A stretch of 64,000 nt of DNA. Source: Methylobacillus caricis (GTDB lineage: Bacteria; Pseudomonadota; Gammaproteobacteria; Burkholderiales; Methylophilaceae). The stretch lies in the NCBI RefSeq assembly GCF_020532705.1, contig NZ_JAJAVD010000001.1:1116001-1180000 (forward strand). Direction: 5' to 3'. This document shows, in pieces, positions 29,665 through 39,203 of the stretch. The translations under genes and the position numbers were made by a program. The notes under the pieces were generated by a model. It was not told the origin of the DNA. It did no database searches and saw only the letters and a program-made list of their open reading frames with translations. Positions within the stretch are counted from its first letter, which is position 1; each line of letters starts with the position of its first letter.

Positions 29665-30741
29665 ATGGATATAACTGTTGCTATTGACGCGATGGGTGGA
29701 GATCATGGTCCCCATGTTACCGTTCCCGCAGCGCTCAGCGCTATCAAGCAAGATAGCCAATTAAACATTGTTCTGGTTGGATTAAAGGAAGTCATAGAGG
29801 CAGAGTTGGCCGCCAATCACGCTTCCGTCGGTCCCCGCCTGCGCATTCATCATGCAAGTGAAGTTGTTTCCATGGATGAATCGCCGCAAAGCGCGCTTAA
29901 GAACAAAAAAGATTCCTCCATGCGTGTGGCCATCAACCTCGTCAAGAGCGGCGAGGCCAACGCCTGTGTCAGCGCCGGAAATACGGGCGCCCTGATGGCA
30001 ACAGCACGATTCGTGCTGAAAACCCTGCCAGGTATTGACCGCCCTGCCATTGCCGGCGTGCTTCCTACCCAAAAAGGCACCACCTATATGCTGGACCTTG
30101 GTGCCAATGCGGATTGCACGCCAGAGCAATTGCTGCAGTTTGCTATTATGGGTGCCATGCTGGTTTCCTGCGTTGAACATAAAGAGCGTCCCACCGTGGG
30201 TTTGCTTAATATCGGATCTGAAGATATCAAGGGCAATGAAGTGGTCAAGCAGGCGGGTGAGCTGCTACGTGCCAGCCATTTGAATTTCTACGGTAACGTC
30301 GAAGGTAACGATATCTATAAAGGCACGACTGATGTAGTGGTCTGCGATGGCTTTGTTGGCAATGTGGCGCTCAAGACCTCAGAAGGCCTGGCTCAAATGG
30401 TGAATCGCTTTCTGACCCAGGAATTCAAGCGTAGCTGGCTGACCAAGATGATGGCTTTGATTGCTATGCCGGTGCTAAAGGCATTCAAGCGCAGATTGGA
30501 TCCGCGCCGTTACAACGGTGCCACTTTTCTTGGCTTGCGCGGTGTCGTTGTCAAAAGCCATGGCGGTGCAGACAGTCTTGCTTTTCAATATGCAATTACT
30601 GCTGCCTCAGAGGAATCACGCAGTGGCGTTCTTGGCCGCATTACCAACCAGCTGGAAATCGAGCATCTGAAGCCACAGGCTGATAAGGCAACTGAAGACG
30701 CAACAGCTGACGTGAGCGCCACTGTGAAAGAGGGTTTATGA
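29665..30741 (+). CDS. plsX: Phosphate acyltransferase PlsX
   Basis: Makes acyl-phosphate from acyl-ACP for phospholipid synthesis. The 358-residue protein starts [20 protein letters not shown] (nucleotide-like phosphate loop) and has [10 protein letters not shown] (about 97-106), GAN-type LDLGANADC, and [17 protein letters not shown]. The ATG at 29665 is chosen; a GTG two codons earlier is possible. The last 25 residues are an acidic, alanine-rich tail. The stop overlaps the fabH start (ATGA). Confidence 0.96.
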   Translation: MDITVAIDAMGGDHGPHVTVPAALSAIKQDSQLNIVLVGLKEVIEAELAANHASVGPRLRIHHASEVVSMDESPQSALKNKKDSSMRVAINLVKSGEANACVSAGNTGALMATARFVLKTLPGIDRPAIAGVLPTQKGTTYMLDLGANADCTPEQLLQFAIMGAMLVSCVEHKERPTVGLLNIGSEDIKGNEVVKQAGELLRASHLNFYGNVEGNDIYKGTTDVVVCDGFVGNVALKTSEGLAQMVNRFLTQEFKRSWLTKMMALIAMPVLKAFKRRLDPRRYNGATFLGLRGVVVKSHGGADSLAFQYAITAASEESRSGVLGRITNQLEIEHLKPQADKATEDATADVSATVKEGL

Positions 30742-31691
30742 CATATTCACGTATTGCCGGCACTGGCAGTTACCTGCCAGAAAAAATCCTGACCAATGCC
30801 GATCTGGAGCGCATGGTAGATACTACGGACGAATGGATATTCACGCGCACGGGTATACGCGAGCGCCATATCGCTGCAGACAACGAGTTTACTAGCGACC
30901 TTGCCTTGCACGCTTCCGTGCCTGCTTTGCAGGCTGCAGGCATTACTGCTGATGATCTTGATCTGATCATCGTTGCAACCACAACGCCAGACCGAGTGTT
31001 TCCAAGTACAGCCTGCTTGCTGCAGAAAAAACTCGGCAATGCTGGGGCGCCAGCCTTTGATGTGCAGGCGGTATGCAGTGGCTTTATCTATGCCCTTGCC
31101 ACAGCGGATAATTTTATTCGCAGTGGTGCGGCTCGCAATGTACTGGTGGTTGGTGCGGAGACTATGTCCCGTATTACTGATTGGACTGATCGCGGTAACT
31201 GTATCCTTTGGGGAGATGGTGCCGGCGCCGTGGTTTTGCAGGCTAGCGAAGAGCAGGGCATCATTTCTACTCATCTGCATGCGGATGGCAGTTACTCCAA
31301 ACTGCTTAATGTTCCCAGCGGGGTCTCTGAACGCGAGGGCGACAAAACCATATATATGGAAGGCAATGCCGTATTCAAGATTGCCGTAAACACATTGGAT
31401 GCCATCGTTGATGAAACCCTTGCGGCCAATGGCATGGAAAAATCCGATATAGATTGGTTGGTACCGCACCAGGCCAATATCCGCATCCTGCAGTCCACCG
31501 CCAAGAAGCTGGGGATGGATATGGAGAGAGTTGTTGTGACCGTGGACAAGCATGGCAATACTTCAGCGGCCTCTGTCCCTCTTGCGCTTGATGTTGCTGT
31601 GCGTGACGGCCGTATCAAGCGTGGCGAAACTGTTTTGATGGAAGCATTTGGCGGCGGATTTACCTGGGGTTCCGTGCTTCTCAAATATTAA
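30738..31691 (+). CDS. fabH: Beta-ketoacyl-ACP synthase III
   Basis: Starts fatty acid synthesis by condensing acetyl-CoA with malonyl-ACP. The catalytic triad is visible: cysteine in [14 protein letters not shown] (about 112), histidine in [11 protein letters not shown] (about 243), and asparagine in [14 protein letters not shown] (about 273). The start [15 protein letters not shown] and the C-terminal [13 protein letters not shown] are typical. The length of 317 is normal. The ATG overlaps the plsX stop. Confidence 0.97.
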   Translation: MTYSRIAGTGSYLPEKILTNADLERMVDTTDEWIFTRTGIRERHIAADNEFTSDLALHASVPALQAAGITADDLDLIIVATTTPDRVFPSTACLLQKKLGNAGAPAFDVQAVCSGFIYALATADNFIRSGAARNVLVVGAETMSRITDWTDRGNCILWGDGAGAVVLQASEEQGIISTHLHADGSYSKLLNVPSGVSEREGDKTIYMEGNAVFKIAVNTLDAIVDETLAANGMEKSDIDWLVPHQANIRILQSTAKKLGMDMERVVVTVDKHGNTSAASVPLALDVAVRDGRIKRGETVLMEAFGGGFTWGSVLLKY

Positions 31692-31717
31692 TTTTCTCTC
31701 ATCAAGAAGACCCAATA

Positions 31718-32647
31718 ATGAAATTTGCATTTTTCTTTCCCGGTCAGGGATCACAGTCAGTTGGCATGATGCAGGGGTTTGGTGACCTTGCTGTCATCAG
31801 GGACACCTTTGTCGAAGCTTCCGATATTCTCGGCGTGGACTTCTGGCACATGGCAACCGAACCCAATGAGGCATTGAATAAAACCGCAAATACCCAGCCG
31901 CTTATGCTGGCCGCAGGCGTTGCCACATGGCGTGCATGGCAGGCGCAGGGCGGGGCGTTGCCCTCGGTCTTGGCCGGCCATAGCCTTGGTGAATATAGCG
32001 CACTAGTTGCGGCTGGCATCATTTCCTATGATATCGCCCTGCCATTGGTGCGTTACCGTGCTGAAGTCATGCAGGGAGCAGTGGGCGAGGGAGTTGGTGC
32101 AATGGCTGCCGTATTAGGCTTGGACGATGATGCTGTGCGGGCTGTTTGTGTGGAAGCTGCGCAGGGCGACGTTCTGGAAGCCGTCAACCTCAATTCACCT
32201 GGGCAGGTTGTGATTGCCGGAAACAAGGCAGCAGTTGAGCGTGGTATTGAAATCGCCAAGTCCAAGGGCGCCAAGCGCGCCTTGATGCTGCCGGTAAGTG
32301 TTCCTTCCCATTGTGCGCTCATGAAACCCGCGGCCATAGAGCTACAGGGATATCTCAGGGATATTTCTTTTGCAGCAGGGCAAATCCCAGTCCTGCATAA
32401 TGCCGATGTGGCAGCCTATGATGATGCAGGCAAAATCAAGGATGCCTTGGTGCGCCAGCTATATAGTCCTGTTCGTTGGGTGGAAACCGTCCAGGCCGTC
32501 TATGCCTCGGGCATGGAGGCAAGTGCGGAGTGCGGCCCCGGGAAGGTGCTCGCCGGCCTGGTCAAGCGCTCAGTTGCAGAATTGCCGTGTGTGGCATTGA
32601 TCAACCAGGAAGCGTTGGCTGAAGCTTACGCGCAATTCAATAGTTAG
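31718..32647 (+). CDS. fabD: Malonyl-CoA:ACP transacylase
   Basis: Loads malonate on ACP for fatty acid elongation. The N-terminal FFPGQGSQSVGMM (residues 6-18) and the nucleophile motif LAGHSLGEYSALVAAG (serine near residue 90) are clear. VPSHCALM has the catalytic histidine (about 199), and VNLNSPGQVVIAG is also conserved. The length of 309 is standard. It follows fabH by 26 bp. Confidence 0.97.
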   Translation: MKFAFFFPGQGSQSVGMMQGFGDLAVIRDTFVEASDILGVDFWHMATEPNEALNKTANTQPLMLAAGVATWRAWQAQGGALPSVLAGHSLGEYSALVAAGIISYDIALPLVRYRAEVMQGAVGEGVGAMAAVLGLDDDAVRAVCVEAAQGDVLEAVNLNSPGQVVIAGNKAAVERGIEIAKSKGAKRALMLPVSVPSHCALMKPAAIELQGYLRDISFAAGQIPVLHNADVAAYDDAGKIKDALVRQLYSPVRWVETVQAVYASGMEASAECGPGKVLAGLVKRSVAELPCVALINQEALAEAYAQFNS

Positions 32648-32656
32648 GAGAAATTT

Positions 32657-33391
32657 ATGCTTGAAGGCCAAATCGCGCTGGTAACAGGTGCAAGCCGTGG
32701 CATTGGTGCTGCGATTGCATCGGAGCTGGCTAAACAGGGCGCCAAAGTGATAGGAACTGCGACCACCGATTCGGGCGCCGAACAGATATCGCAGGCACTG
32801 GCGGGGGTTGGTGGCTTGGGCCTGGCATTGGATGTAAATGATCCTGCACAGGTAGAGTCTGTGTTGAAGGCCATTGCCGACCAGTTTGGCGAAGTGAGTG
32901 TGTTGGTCAATAACGCTGGCATTACCCGTGATACCTTGTTGATGCGCATGAAGGATGCTGATTGGGATGCCGTCATTTCCACCAACCTGACTTCGGTCTA
33001 CCGTATGTCCCAGGCGGTGCTTCGCCCCATGATGAAGGCACGCAGCGGCCGCATTATCAATATATCCTCTGTTGTTGGCCATATGGGTAACGCTGGCCAG
33101 ACCAATTACGCCGCCGCCAAAGCCGGGATGGCAGGATTTACCCGCTCATTGGCTGCTGAAGTTGGTAGTCGCGGTATTACGGTCAATTGTATCGCTCCGG
33201 GCTTTATTGATACCGACATGACACGTGAATTGCCTGAAAATGTACGTGAGGAACTGCTCAAGCGGGTTCCCATGAACCGATTTGGCGATGTGGGTGATAT
33301 TGCAGCTGCTGTAGTATTTTTAGCTTCTTCATCAGCTAGTTACATTACTGGCGAGACATTGCATGTCAACGGTGGTATGTATATGGCCTGA
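32657..33391 (+). CDS. fabG: 3-oxoacyl-ACP reductase
   Basis: An NADPH-dependent short-chain dehydrogenase in fatty acid elongation. Motifs in order: VTGASRGIGAAIA (residues 9-21), LVNNAGITRDTLLMRM (about 83-98), the catalytic serine in NISSVVGHMG and Y-x3-K in QTNYAAAKAG (about 148-157), and the end ETLHVNGGMYMA. The length of 244 is typical. A strong aggag ribosome site precedes the ATG. The stop codon sits in the loop of a perfect hairpin (33379-33401). Confidence 0.97.
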   Translation: MLEGQIALVTGASRGIGAAIASELAKQGAKVIGTATTDSGAEQISQALAGVGGLGLALDVNDPAQVESVLKAIADQFGEVSVLVNNAGITRDTLLMRMKDADWDAVISTNLTSVYRMSQAVLRPMMKARSGRIINISSVVGHMGNAGQTNYAAAKAGMAGFTRSLAAEVGSRGITVNCIAPGFIDTDMTRELPENVREELLKRVPMNRFGDVGDIAAAVVFLASSSASYITGETLHVNGGMYMA

Positions 33392-33401
33392 GGCCATATA
33401 C
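33379..33401 (+). repeat. Perfect hairpin enclosing the fabG stop codon
   Basis: GTATATGGCC and GGCCATATAC are 10-bp perfect arms around the TGA stop codon of fabG. No T run follows, so it looks like an RNA structure affecting stability or processing between fabG and acpP more than a terminator. Confidence 0.6.
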
Positions 33402-33420
33402 AACTAAGTAATTCTGTTTT

Positions 33421-33448
33421 TTGAATTCTTCGGGACTTTTGATAGAAT
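33421..33448 (+). promoter_or_regulatory. Sigma-70 promoter for acpP
   Basis: TTGAAT (33421-33426), a 16-bp spacer and TAGAAT (33443-33448), five of six matches at the -10. The start near 33455 would give a leader of about 40 nt and a separate, abundant acpP mRNA. Confidence 0.65.
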
Positions 33449-33495
33449 AGCCCGAGCTTTTTTAAGCGACCTAAAACTTGAAAGGAATATTTTAG

Positions 33496-33732
33496 ATGTC
33501 TGACATCGAACAACGCGTTAAAAAGATCGTATCCGAGCAACTGGGTGCAAATGAGGCTGATGTAAAGAACGAGTCCTCTTTTGTTGACGATCTGGGTGCT
33601 GATTCTCTAGACACCGTGGAATTGGTGATGGCGCTGGAAGAAGAATTTGACTGTGAAATTCCTGACGAAGAAGCCGAGAAAATCACTACTGTTCAGCAAG
33701 CGATTGATTACGTCAACGCCAACCTGAAGTAA
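33496..33732 (+). CDS. acpP: Acyl carrier protein
   Basis: The 78-residue acidic carrier of growing acyl chains. The 4'-phosphopantetheine attachment serine lies in [20 protein letters not shown] (S37 in standard numbering). It starts [17 protein letters not shown], as in almost all proteobacteria. A ribosome site (aaagga) lies 10 bp before the ATG. It has its own likely promoter between fabG and acpP, which fits its high expression. Confidence 0.98.
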   Translation: MSDIEQRVKKIVSEQLGANEADVKNESSFVDDLGADSLDTVELVMALEEEFDCEIPDEEAEKITTVQQAIDYVNANLK

Positions 33733-33772
33733 GTTTTTCTTTCTTTATTTCTGATTTTTTCTTGGAGTCGCC

Positions 33773-35005
33773 TTGTCCAAGCGTAGGGTAGTAGTGACTG
33801 GCCTCGGCGTAGTGTCACCTGTCGGTATCGGTGTGCAGTCGTCCTGGGCCAACCTAGTCGCCGGTAAGTCCGGTATCACCAATATCACCAAATTCGATGC
33901 CAGCGCATTCAGCTCGCAAATCGCGGGTGAAGTCAAAGGCTTTGATGTCTCGCAATATCTTCCTGCCAAGGAGGCCCGCCGTATGGATATTTTTATCCAA
34001 TATGGCATGGCCGCTGCAATTGAGGCGGTAAAGGATTCTGGTATTGTCGTTACCGAAGAAAATGCCGAACGTATCGGTGTTTCCATCGGTTCCGGTATCG
34101 GTGGATTGCAATTGATCGAAGATACTGATGCCACTTACAAAGAGTCTGGCCCACGCAAGATTTCGCCATTTTTCATTCCCGGCACCATTATCAACATGAT
34201 TTCCGGCAACCTCTCCATCATGTATGGGTTCAAGGGGCCGAATGTCGCTATTGTGACTGCCTGTACTACAGGCACACACTCGATTGGTGATGCGGCACGG
34301 ATGATTGAGTATGGCGATGCGGACATGATGGTAGCCGGTGGCGCAGAAGCCCCCATTACCCAATTGGCTGTAGGCGGTTTTGCTGCAGCAAGGGCGCTTT
34401 CCACACGCAATGATGATCCAGCCACAGCCAGCCGTCCTTGGGATGCTGACCGTGATGGGTTTGTGATTGGCGAGGGCGCCGGGGTAATGGTGCTTGAGGA
34501 GTATGAATCTGCCAAGAAGCGCGGTGCCAAGATCTATGCAGAGCTGGTAGGTTATGGCATGAGTGCTGATGCCTATCATATGACGGCACCCAATATGGAT
34601 GGTCCGCGTCGCTCAATGCGTAATGCATTGAATAACGCGGGACTGAATGTTGATCAAGTGCAGTTTGTGAATGCTCATGGTACCTCGACCCCCCTGGGCG
34701 ATGCCAATGAAACAAGTGCAATCAAGGCTGCGTTTGGTGACCATGCCAAAAAACTGGTTGTAAACTCCACCAAGTCAATGACTGGTCACCTGTTAGGTGG
34801 TGCTGGAGGTTTGGAGTCGGTATTTACTGTGCTTTCAATTCACAACCAGCTTTCACCTCCTACCATCAATATATTTAACCAGGATCCAGAGTGCGATCTC
34901 GACTTCTGTGCTAATGAAGCTCGGGATATGAAAATAGATGTAGGTGTCAAAAACAATTTTGGTTTTGGCGGTACCAACGGTACTTTGATTTTCCGCAGAA
35001 TTTAA
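33773..35005 (+). CDS. fabF: Beta-ketoacyl-ACP synthase II
   Basis: The elongating condensing enzyme of fatty acid synthesis. The catalytic cysteine is in [14 protein letters not shown] (about residue 163), the two histidines are in [12 protein letters not shown] (about 303) and [15 protein letters not shown] (about 340). The start is TTG with a ggag site 5 bp before it, giving [16 protein letters not shown]. The length of 410 is normal. A terminator at 35142-35173 ends the fab transcript behind it. Confidence 0.97.
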   Translation: MSKRRVVVTGLGVVSPVGIGVQSSWANLVAGKSGITNITKFDASAFSSQIAGEVKGFDVSQYLPAKEARRMDIFIQYGMAAAIEAVKDSGIVVTEENAERIGVSIGSGIGGLQLIEDTDATYKESGPRKISPFFIPGTIINMISGNLSIMYGFKGPNVAIVTACTTGTHSIGDAARMIEYGDADMMVAGGAEAPITQLAVGGFAAARALSTRNDDPATASRPWDADRDGFVIGEGAGVMVLEEYESAKKRGAKIYAELVGYGMSADAYHMTAPNMDGPRRSMRNALNNAGLNVDQVQFVNAHGTSTPLGDANETSAIKAAFGDHAKKLVVNSTKSMTGHLLGGAGGLESVFTVLSIHNQLSPPTINIFNQDPECDLDFCANEARDMKIDVGVKNNFGFGGTNGTLIFRRI

Positions 35006-35141
35006 TCTCTGCCTCTGCCTTCCTGTGACGCAGAAAGCAAGGCATGTGCCTAACATGTTAATGCACATACCTTTATGCACAGTTTTCTCGCACATGACAG
35101 CAAGATGTAAGCTTTAATCGTTGTTTATATAGAGATTTCAC

Positions 35142-35173
35142 TATCCCATTGATTTTTAATGGGATAATTTTTT
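35142..35173 (+). terminator. Intrinsic terminator after fabF
   Basis: TATCCCATT (35142-35150) pairs with AATGGGATA (35158-35166) around a 7-base loop and is followed by a run of seven T. It ends the fab operon, so pabC-mltG-tmk-holB must have its own promoter in the rest of the 345-bp gap (35006-35350). Confidence 0.85.
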
Positions 35174-35243
35174 GCCTAAAATCTGGGCAAGTGAAAAAAA
35201 CTCCAATGCCAGCGGCGTTTTAGCTTACTTTTCCGTAAGACAT

Positions 35244-35270
35244 CCACAAAATTATCCACAGCTTTTGTGG
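35244..35270. promoter_or_regulatory. Perfect DnaA box inside an inverted repeat, upstream of pabC
   Basis: A consensus DnaA box TTATCCACA (35252-35260) lies in the loop of the repeat CCACAAAA (35244-35251) / TTTTGTGG (35263-35270). Two weaker boxes with two mismatches flank it (35240-35248, and 35266-35274 on the other strand). It may bind DnaA and act on the pabC operon; no other origin-like features are nearby. Confidence 0.5.
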
Positions 35271-35350
35271 AAGATATTGTTGAGCTTCTTCTTTCTTCAC
35301 TCAGGCATATGCTTTACGATGTGCGGCTGTGTATTAGCAGTGATGTTTTT

Positions 35351-36169
35351 ATGAGCTTGCATTCATCATTTCTTATCAATGGACAACCTGATCAGTCAAT
35401 TTCTCCACTAGATCGAGGCCTTGCCTATGGAGATGGGGTTTTTCGCACCATGCGTGTCACTTCTGGTGAGCCGGTCTGCTGGACATTGCATTACGCAAAA
35501 CTGCGATCGGATTGTGAGCGTTTGAATATTGCTTGCCCTGTGGAGCCTCTTTTGCTGGCTGACGTCAGGCATTTGTTTGCTGATGCTGGAGGCGGTGTGG
35601 CCAAGATTACAATTACTCGTGGCCAAGGGGAACGTGGTTATGCGGCCAATCCCCAACAAGTCCCAACCCGTATTGTGATGCGGGCGGAGTTGCCAGATTA
35701 TCCGCAACATCATCATGATTTTGGCATTGCAGTGCATTTGTGCAAGATACGCTTGGCGCATCAGCCATTGCTTGCCGGCGTAAAACACCTTAATCGCCTG
35801 GAAAATGTATTGGCACGTCAGGAATGGAGTAATCCAGGTATAAGCGAGGGAATATTGCTTGATGAAGCAGGATGGATCATAGAGGGCATTATGAGCAATA
35901 TTTTCATCCGTTCCGGTAAAATGCTGGTGACGCCGGACCTCAGTCATTGTGGCGTTGCAGGTATTACGCGGCAGCGTATTATGGAGTCAGCCCCTTTGCT
36001 GGGCTATGGGGTTAGGGTGGGGCACCTGTCATTGCCTGAATTGATGGCTGCCGATGATGTGATCATGTGTAACAGCCTCTATGGCGCCTGGCAGGTCGTG
36101 AGTTTCAATGGCAAAACCTGGCCTGTATCAGCGCTGGCGACCAATTTGCGTCAAATTTTGCAGGATTAG
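35351..36169 (+). CDS. pabC: Aminodeoxychorismate lyase
   Basis: A PLP enzyme (fold type IV, branched-chain aminotransferase-like) that makes 4-aminobenzoate for folate. The 272-residue protein starts MSLHSSFLINGQ, then SPLDRGLAYGDGVFRTMRV (family signature). The PLP lysine is in AGVKHLNRLENVLARQEW (about residue 141), and EGIMSNIF is the cofactor-binding segment. An in-frame extension up to 35267 has no support. It heads the pabC-mltG-tmk-holB group in the order found in Escherichia coli. Confidence 0.93.
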   Translation: MSLHSSFLINGQPDQSISPLDRGLAYGDGVFRTMRVTSGEPVCWTLHYAKLRSDCERLNIACPVEPLLLADVRHLFADAGGGVAKITITRGQGERGYAANPQQVPTRIVMRAELPDYPQHHHDFGIAVHLCKIRLAHQPLLAGVKHLNRLENVLARQEWSNPGISEGILLDEAGWIIEGIMSNIFIRSGKMLVTPDLSHCGVAGITRQRIMESAPLLGYGVRVGHLSLPELMAADDVIMCNSLYGAWQVVSFNGKTWPVSALATNLRQILQD

Positions 36170-36170
36170 C

Positions 36171-37175
36171 ATGCGTTTATTGAAGTTTCTGTTTTTTATT
36201 ATGACGGCCCTCGTCATTGGCTTCTGTGCATGGATGGCCTATTTCGTTACTACACCCTTGCAATTTCCCTCTAAGACACAGGAGTTCGAGATCAGGGCTG
36301 GGAGTAGCTTGCGTGCTATTTCGCAGCAAATGGTTGACCAAGGAATGCTGCAAGAACCATGGAGCTTCATCATTCTGGTGCGTGCCATGCGCATGGCAGG
36401 CGGCATCAAGGCCGGTAATTACCTGCTGGAATCCGGCCAGACGCCTTATCAGTTATTCATTAACCTCAGTAATGGAAATGTCACCCAGGACAGCATTACC
36501 TTTATAGAAGGCTGGACTTTTGCCCAGATGCGTCAGGCGCTCAATACCCATGATTCGGTGCGACACTTGACCATGGCGTATACGGATGAGGAAATCATGC
36601 ATAATATTGGCGCGGGTACTGCCTATCCTGAGGGGCTGTTCTTTCCTGATACATACTACTTCAGCCGCGGCATGAGTGATCAGGATATCCTCAAGCGTGC
36701 ATACGCCGCCATGCAAAAACGCCTGGACGCTGCCTGGCAGGAGCGTGCACCAGGCTTGCCATATGCCTCGCAGTATGAAGCGCTGATCATGGCATCGATT
36801 GTGGAAAAGGAAACGGGAAAAGCCAGCGAAAGGCCGGTGATTGCCGGGGTATTCCTCAATCGATTACGCATCGGTATGCGTTTGCAGACAGATCCTACGG
36901 TCATTTATGGCATGGGGGAGTTGTTTGACGGAAATCTGCGCAAGCGAGACTTGATAAAAGATACTCCTTTCAACACTTATACCCGCGGCGGATTGCCACC
37001 AACACCCATTGCCATGCCGGGTATCGCTGCCATACACGCCGCCTTGCACCCAGCCAAGACCGATGCCATTTACTTCGTGGGCAAGGGGGATGGCAGCCAT
37101 GAATTTTCACGTACTTTAACTGAACATAATCGTGCAGTAGTGCGCTATCAGTTGAGAGGCAGGAATGCGCGGTAA
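36171..37175 (+). CDS. mltG: Endolytic murein transglycosylase MltG
   Basis: An inner-membrane lytic transglycosylase that cuts nascent glycan strands and probably ends their synthesis. The ATG at 36171 comes 1 bp after the pabC stop and gives a 334-residue protein with one N-terminal membrane segment (about residues 5-25). The catalytic glutamate lies in LIMASIVEKETGKASERP (about residue 212). YPEGLFFPDTYYF and LQTDPTVIYGMG are further family motifs. The 3' end overlaps tmk by 11 bp. Confidence 0.95.
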   Translation: MRLLKFLFFIMTALVIGFCAWMAYFVTTPLQFPSKTQEFEIRAGSSLRAISQQMVDQGMLQEPWSFIILVRAMRMAGGIKAGNYLLESGQTPYQLFINLSNGNVTQDSITFIEGWTFAQMRQALNTHDSVRHLTMAYTDEEIMHNIGAGTAYPEGLFFPDTYYFSRGMSDQDILKRAYAAMQKRLDAAWQERAPGLPYASQYEALIMASIVEKETGKASERPVIAGVFLNRLRIGMRLQTDPTVIYGMGELFDGNLRKRDLIKDTPFNTYTRGGLPPTPIAMPGIAAIHAALHPAKTDAIYFVGKGDGSHEFSRTLTEHNRAVVRYQLRGRNAR

Positions 37176-37776
37176 GTTTATTAGCCTGGAAGGCATGGAT
37201 GGCGCGGGTAAAAGCTCCCATATAGACACCATCATCACTACGCTGGAAAGACGGGGGATTGAGGTGGTTTCTACGCGGGAACCGGGTGGTACAGGCCTTG
37301 GTGAAAAATTGCGTGAACTATTGCTGCACGAGTCCATGCACGCTGAAACAGAAGCTCTGTTGATGTTTGCCGCCAGGCGTGAGCATATTGCCCAGCTTAT
37401 ATTGCCAGCGTTGGAGCGTGGGGCCTGGGTGGTGTCTGATCGGTTCACTGACGCTTCTTTTGCCTACCAGTGCGGTGGACGTGGCGTTGATCACAATAAA
37501 ATGGCAATACTGGAACAATGGGTGCAACAGGATTTGCAACCAGACCTGACCTTGTTGTTTGACGTGCCAGTGGAAACCAGTGTGCAGCGATTGGCTGCAG
37601 CCCGTACTCCCGATAAGTTCGAGAGGGAGAGCCACGAATTTTTCAGGAAAATACGTAATGCGTATCTTGACCGCGCCAAGGAGTTTCCACACAGGTTCCG
37701 ACTGATAGACGGGAATCGTGCATTGGAAATAGTCAGTGCGGACGTGGTTGAAATCATGAGTACATTTGCCAGATGA
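37165..37776 (+). CDS. tmk: Thymidylate kinase
   Basis: Phosphorylates dTMP to dTDP. The P-loop is in SLEGMDGAGKSSH (residues 7-19), STREPGGTGLGE and the DR-x motif in VVSDRFTDASFAYQ (about 90-103) bind the substrate, and a lid loop follows (RLAAARTPDKFERE). The 203-residue length is normal. The start overlaps mltG, and the stop overlaps holB (ATGA), so these genes are translationally linked. Confidence 0.96.
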   Translation: MRGKFISLEGMDGAGKSSHIDTIITTLERRGIEVVSTREPGGTGLGEKLRELLLHESMHAETEALLMFAARREHIAQLILPALERGAWVVSDRFTDASFAYQCGGRGVDHNKMAILEQWVQQDLQPDLTLLFDVPVETSVQRLAAARTPDKFERESHEFFRKIRNAYLDRAKEFPHRFRLIDGNRALEIVSADVVEIMSTFAR

Positions 37777-38786
37777 GTATCGGCGTTTATCCATGGCAGT
37801 CTGCTATCTGGTCACGTGTGGCGCAATCAAGGCAGCGCATGCATCATGCCTTGCTCATCAAGGGGCGACACGGTACCGGCAAGCTGGATTTTGCTGTAGC
37901 ACTGGCACAGTCACTATTATGTCAGGCGACGGGCGCGGATGGACATGCCTGTGGGCAATGTGTCAGTTGCAACTGGTTCTTGCAGGATAGTCATCCAGAT
38001 TACCGCCTCTTGACCCCTGAGCAGGAGGTGCCGGGTGAGGGCGGGGAGCCCCCGTCCACCAATAAAAAAACGGTACGCAAGAGTAGCCAGATATCCGTAG
38101 CGCAGGTGCGTGAGCTGGCAGGCTTCCTGGAGCTATCCAGCCACCAGAACAATGGCTTGCGTGTCATTGTCATCCATCCGGCAGACGCCCTCAACCAGAT
38201 CTCCGCCAATGCCTTGCTCAAACTTCTGGAGGAGCCGCCTGCTGATGTCCTGTTTATTCTTGTCACCAGTCACTCTCAGCGCCTGTTGCCAACAATTATC
38301 AGCCGTTGCCAGCAGGTGGAAATGCCCGCGCCAGAGTTTGATGATGCCTTGGCCTGGCTTGAGCAGCAGGGAGTAGCAAATGCCTCGCAATGGCTCGCCT
38401 ATCATGGCGGGTCACCATTGGTTGCCCGGCAGGATGCAGCCAATAGCGGCCTGCAGCTGGACCTGGTTTCCAGCAGCCTGGCACAAGCGAAAAAACTGGA
38501 TCCTTTCGCTTCAGCCGCCCAGTTTGCCTCTTTTGGGATGGAGCAGGTGATGACCGCATTGCAAAAGTGGCTGTATGACATGCTGTCGGTTCGTCTCACC
38601 GGTGTGGCGAGATATCACCATCAGCATGTGGCGGCTTTGCAAGGGTTGAGCAAAAGCGTAGACTTGAGCGCATTGCTGGCCTTTCAGCGCCAAGTGGATG
38701 AGGCCAGGCGTGCAGCGAGCCATCCACTAAATAACGAGTTGCAGTTAGAACATTTGCTGCTGCAATACACCCGATTATTTTCCTGA
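37773..38786 (+). CDS. holB: DNA polymerase III subunit delta'
   Basis: A clamp-loader subunit of the replicase. The AAA-like core has a degenerate P-loop (KGRHGTGKLDF, about residues 30-40), a zinc module with cysteines in LLCQATGADGHACGQCVSC, the ISANALLKLLEEPP motif (about 144-157) and sensor-1 ISRCQQVEMP. The length of 337 is typical. The ATG overlaps the tmk stop and pilZ follows 10 bp after it, the same tmk-holB-pilZ-tatD order as in pseudomonads. Confidence 0.94.
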   Translation: MSIGVYPWQSAIWSRVAQSRQRMHHALLIKGRHGTGKLDFAVALAQSLLCQATGADGHACGQCVSCNWFLQDSHPDYRLLTPEQEVPGEGGEPPSTNKKTVRKSSQISVAQVRELAGFLELSSHQNNGLRVIVIHPADALNQISANALLKLLEEPPADVLFILVTSHSQRLLPTIISRCQQVEMPAPEFDDALAWLEQQGVANASQWLAYHGGSPLVARQDAANSGLQLDLVSSSLAQAKKLDPFASAAQFASFGMEQVMTALQKWLYDMLSVRLTGVARYHHQHVAALQGLSKSVDLSALLAFQRQVDEARRAASHPLNNELQLEHLLLQYTRLFS

Positions 38787-38796
38787 GCCCGGAATC

Positions 38797-39168
38797 GTGA
38801 CCCAACAGGATACTGCAGATAAACAAGCATCACCTAAACCCAGCGTCATGTCGCTTGCCATCAAGGAAAAGGCGGCGCTCTATGCTGCCTATATGCCTTT
38901 CGTCAAGGGGGGCGGCTTATTCATTCCGACCAACAAACCCTTCACGATCGGTGACGAAGTGTTCATGTTGCTCAGCTTGTTGGATGATCCGGATAAGCTT
39001 AAGGTAGCCGGACGCGTGATCTGGATTACCCCTGTAGCCCATGGCAACAGGCCGCAGGGCATAGGGGTTCAATTAAGCGAGAAAGAGGGCGGATTGGAAG
39101 CGCGCAGCAAGATTGAAGGTTTGCTGGCAAATGCCCTGAAGTCCCAACGCCCCACTCATACCATGTAA
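38797..39168 (+). CDS. pilZ: Type IV pilus PilZ-domain protein
   Basis: A 123-residue single PilZ domain. The start is GTG. The core has GGGLFIPTNKPFTIGDEVFMLLSLLD (in two parts, about residues 38-64), VAGRVIWITP and GIGVQLSEK. The RxxxR motif that binds cyclic di-GMP in most PilZ domains is missing, as in the original PilZ of Pseudomonas next to holB, which works in pilus assembly through protein contacts. No other pilus genes lie in this window. Confidence 0.88.
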   Translation: MTQQDTADKQASPKPSVMSLAIKEKAALYAAYMPFVKGGGLFIPTNKPFTIGDEVFMLLSLLDDPDKLKVAGRVIWITPVAHGNRPQGIGVQLSEKEGGLEARSKIEGLLANALKSQRPTHTM

Positions 39169-39203
39169 GTTTTGTAGTCATTATTTAACTCTAAAGTAAC
39201 ACT

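Noticed and set aside
30747-31553. A 268-residue minus-strand frame opposite fabH
   Set aside because: fabH has all catalytic residues on the plus strand; the opposite frame has no ribosome site or family features.
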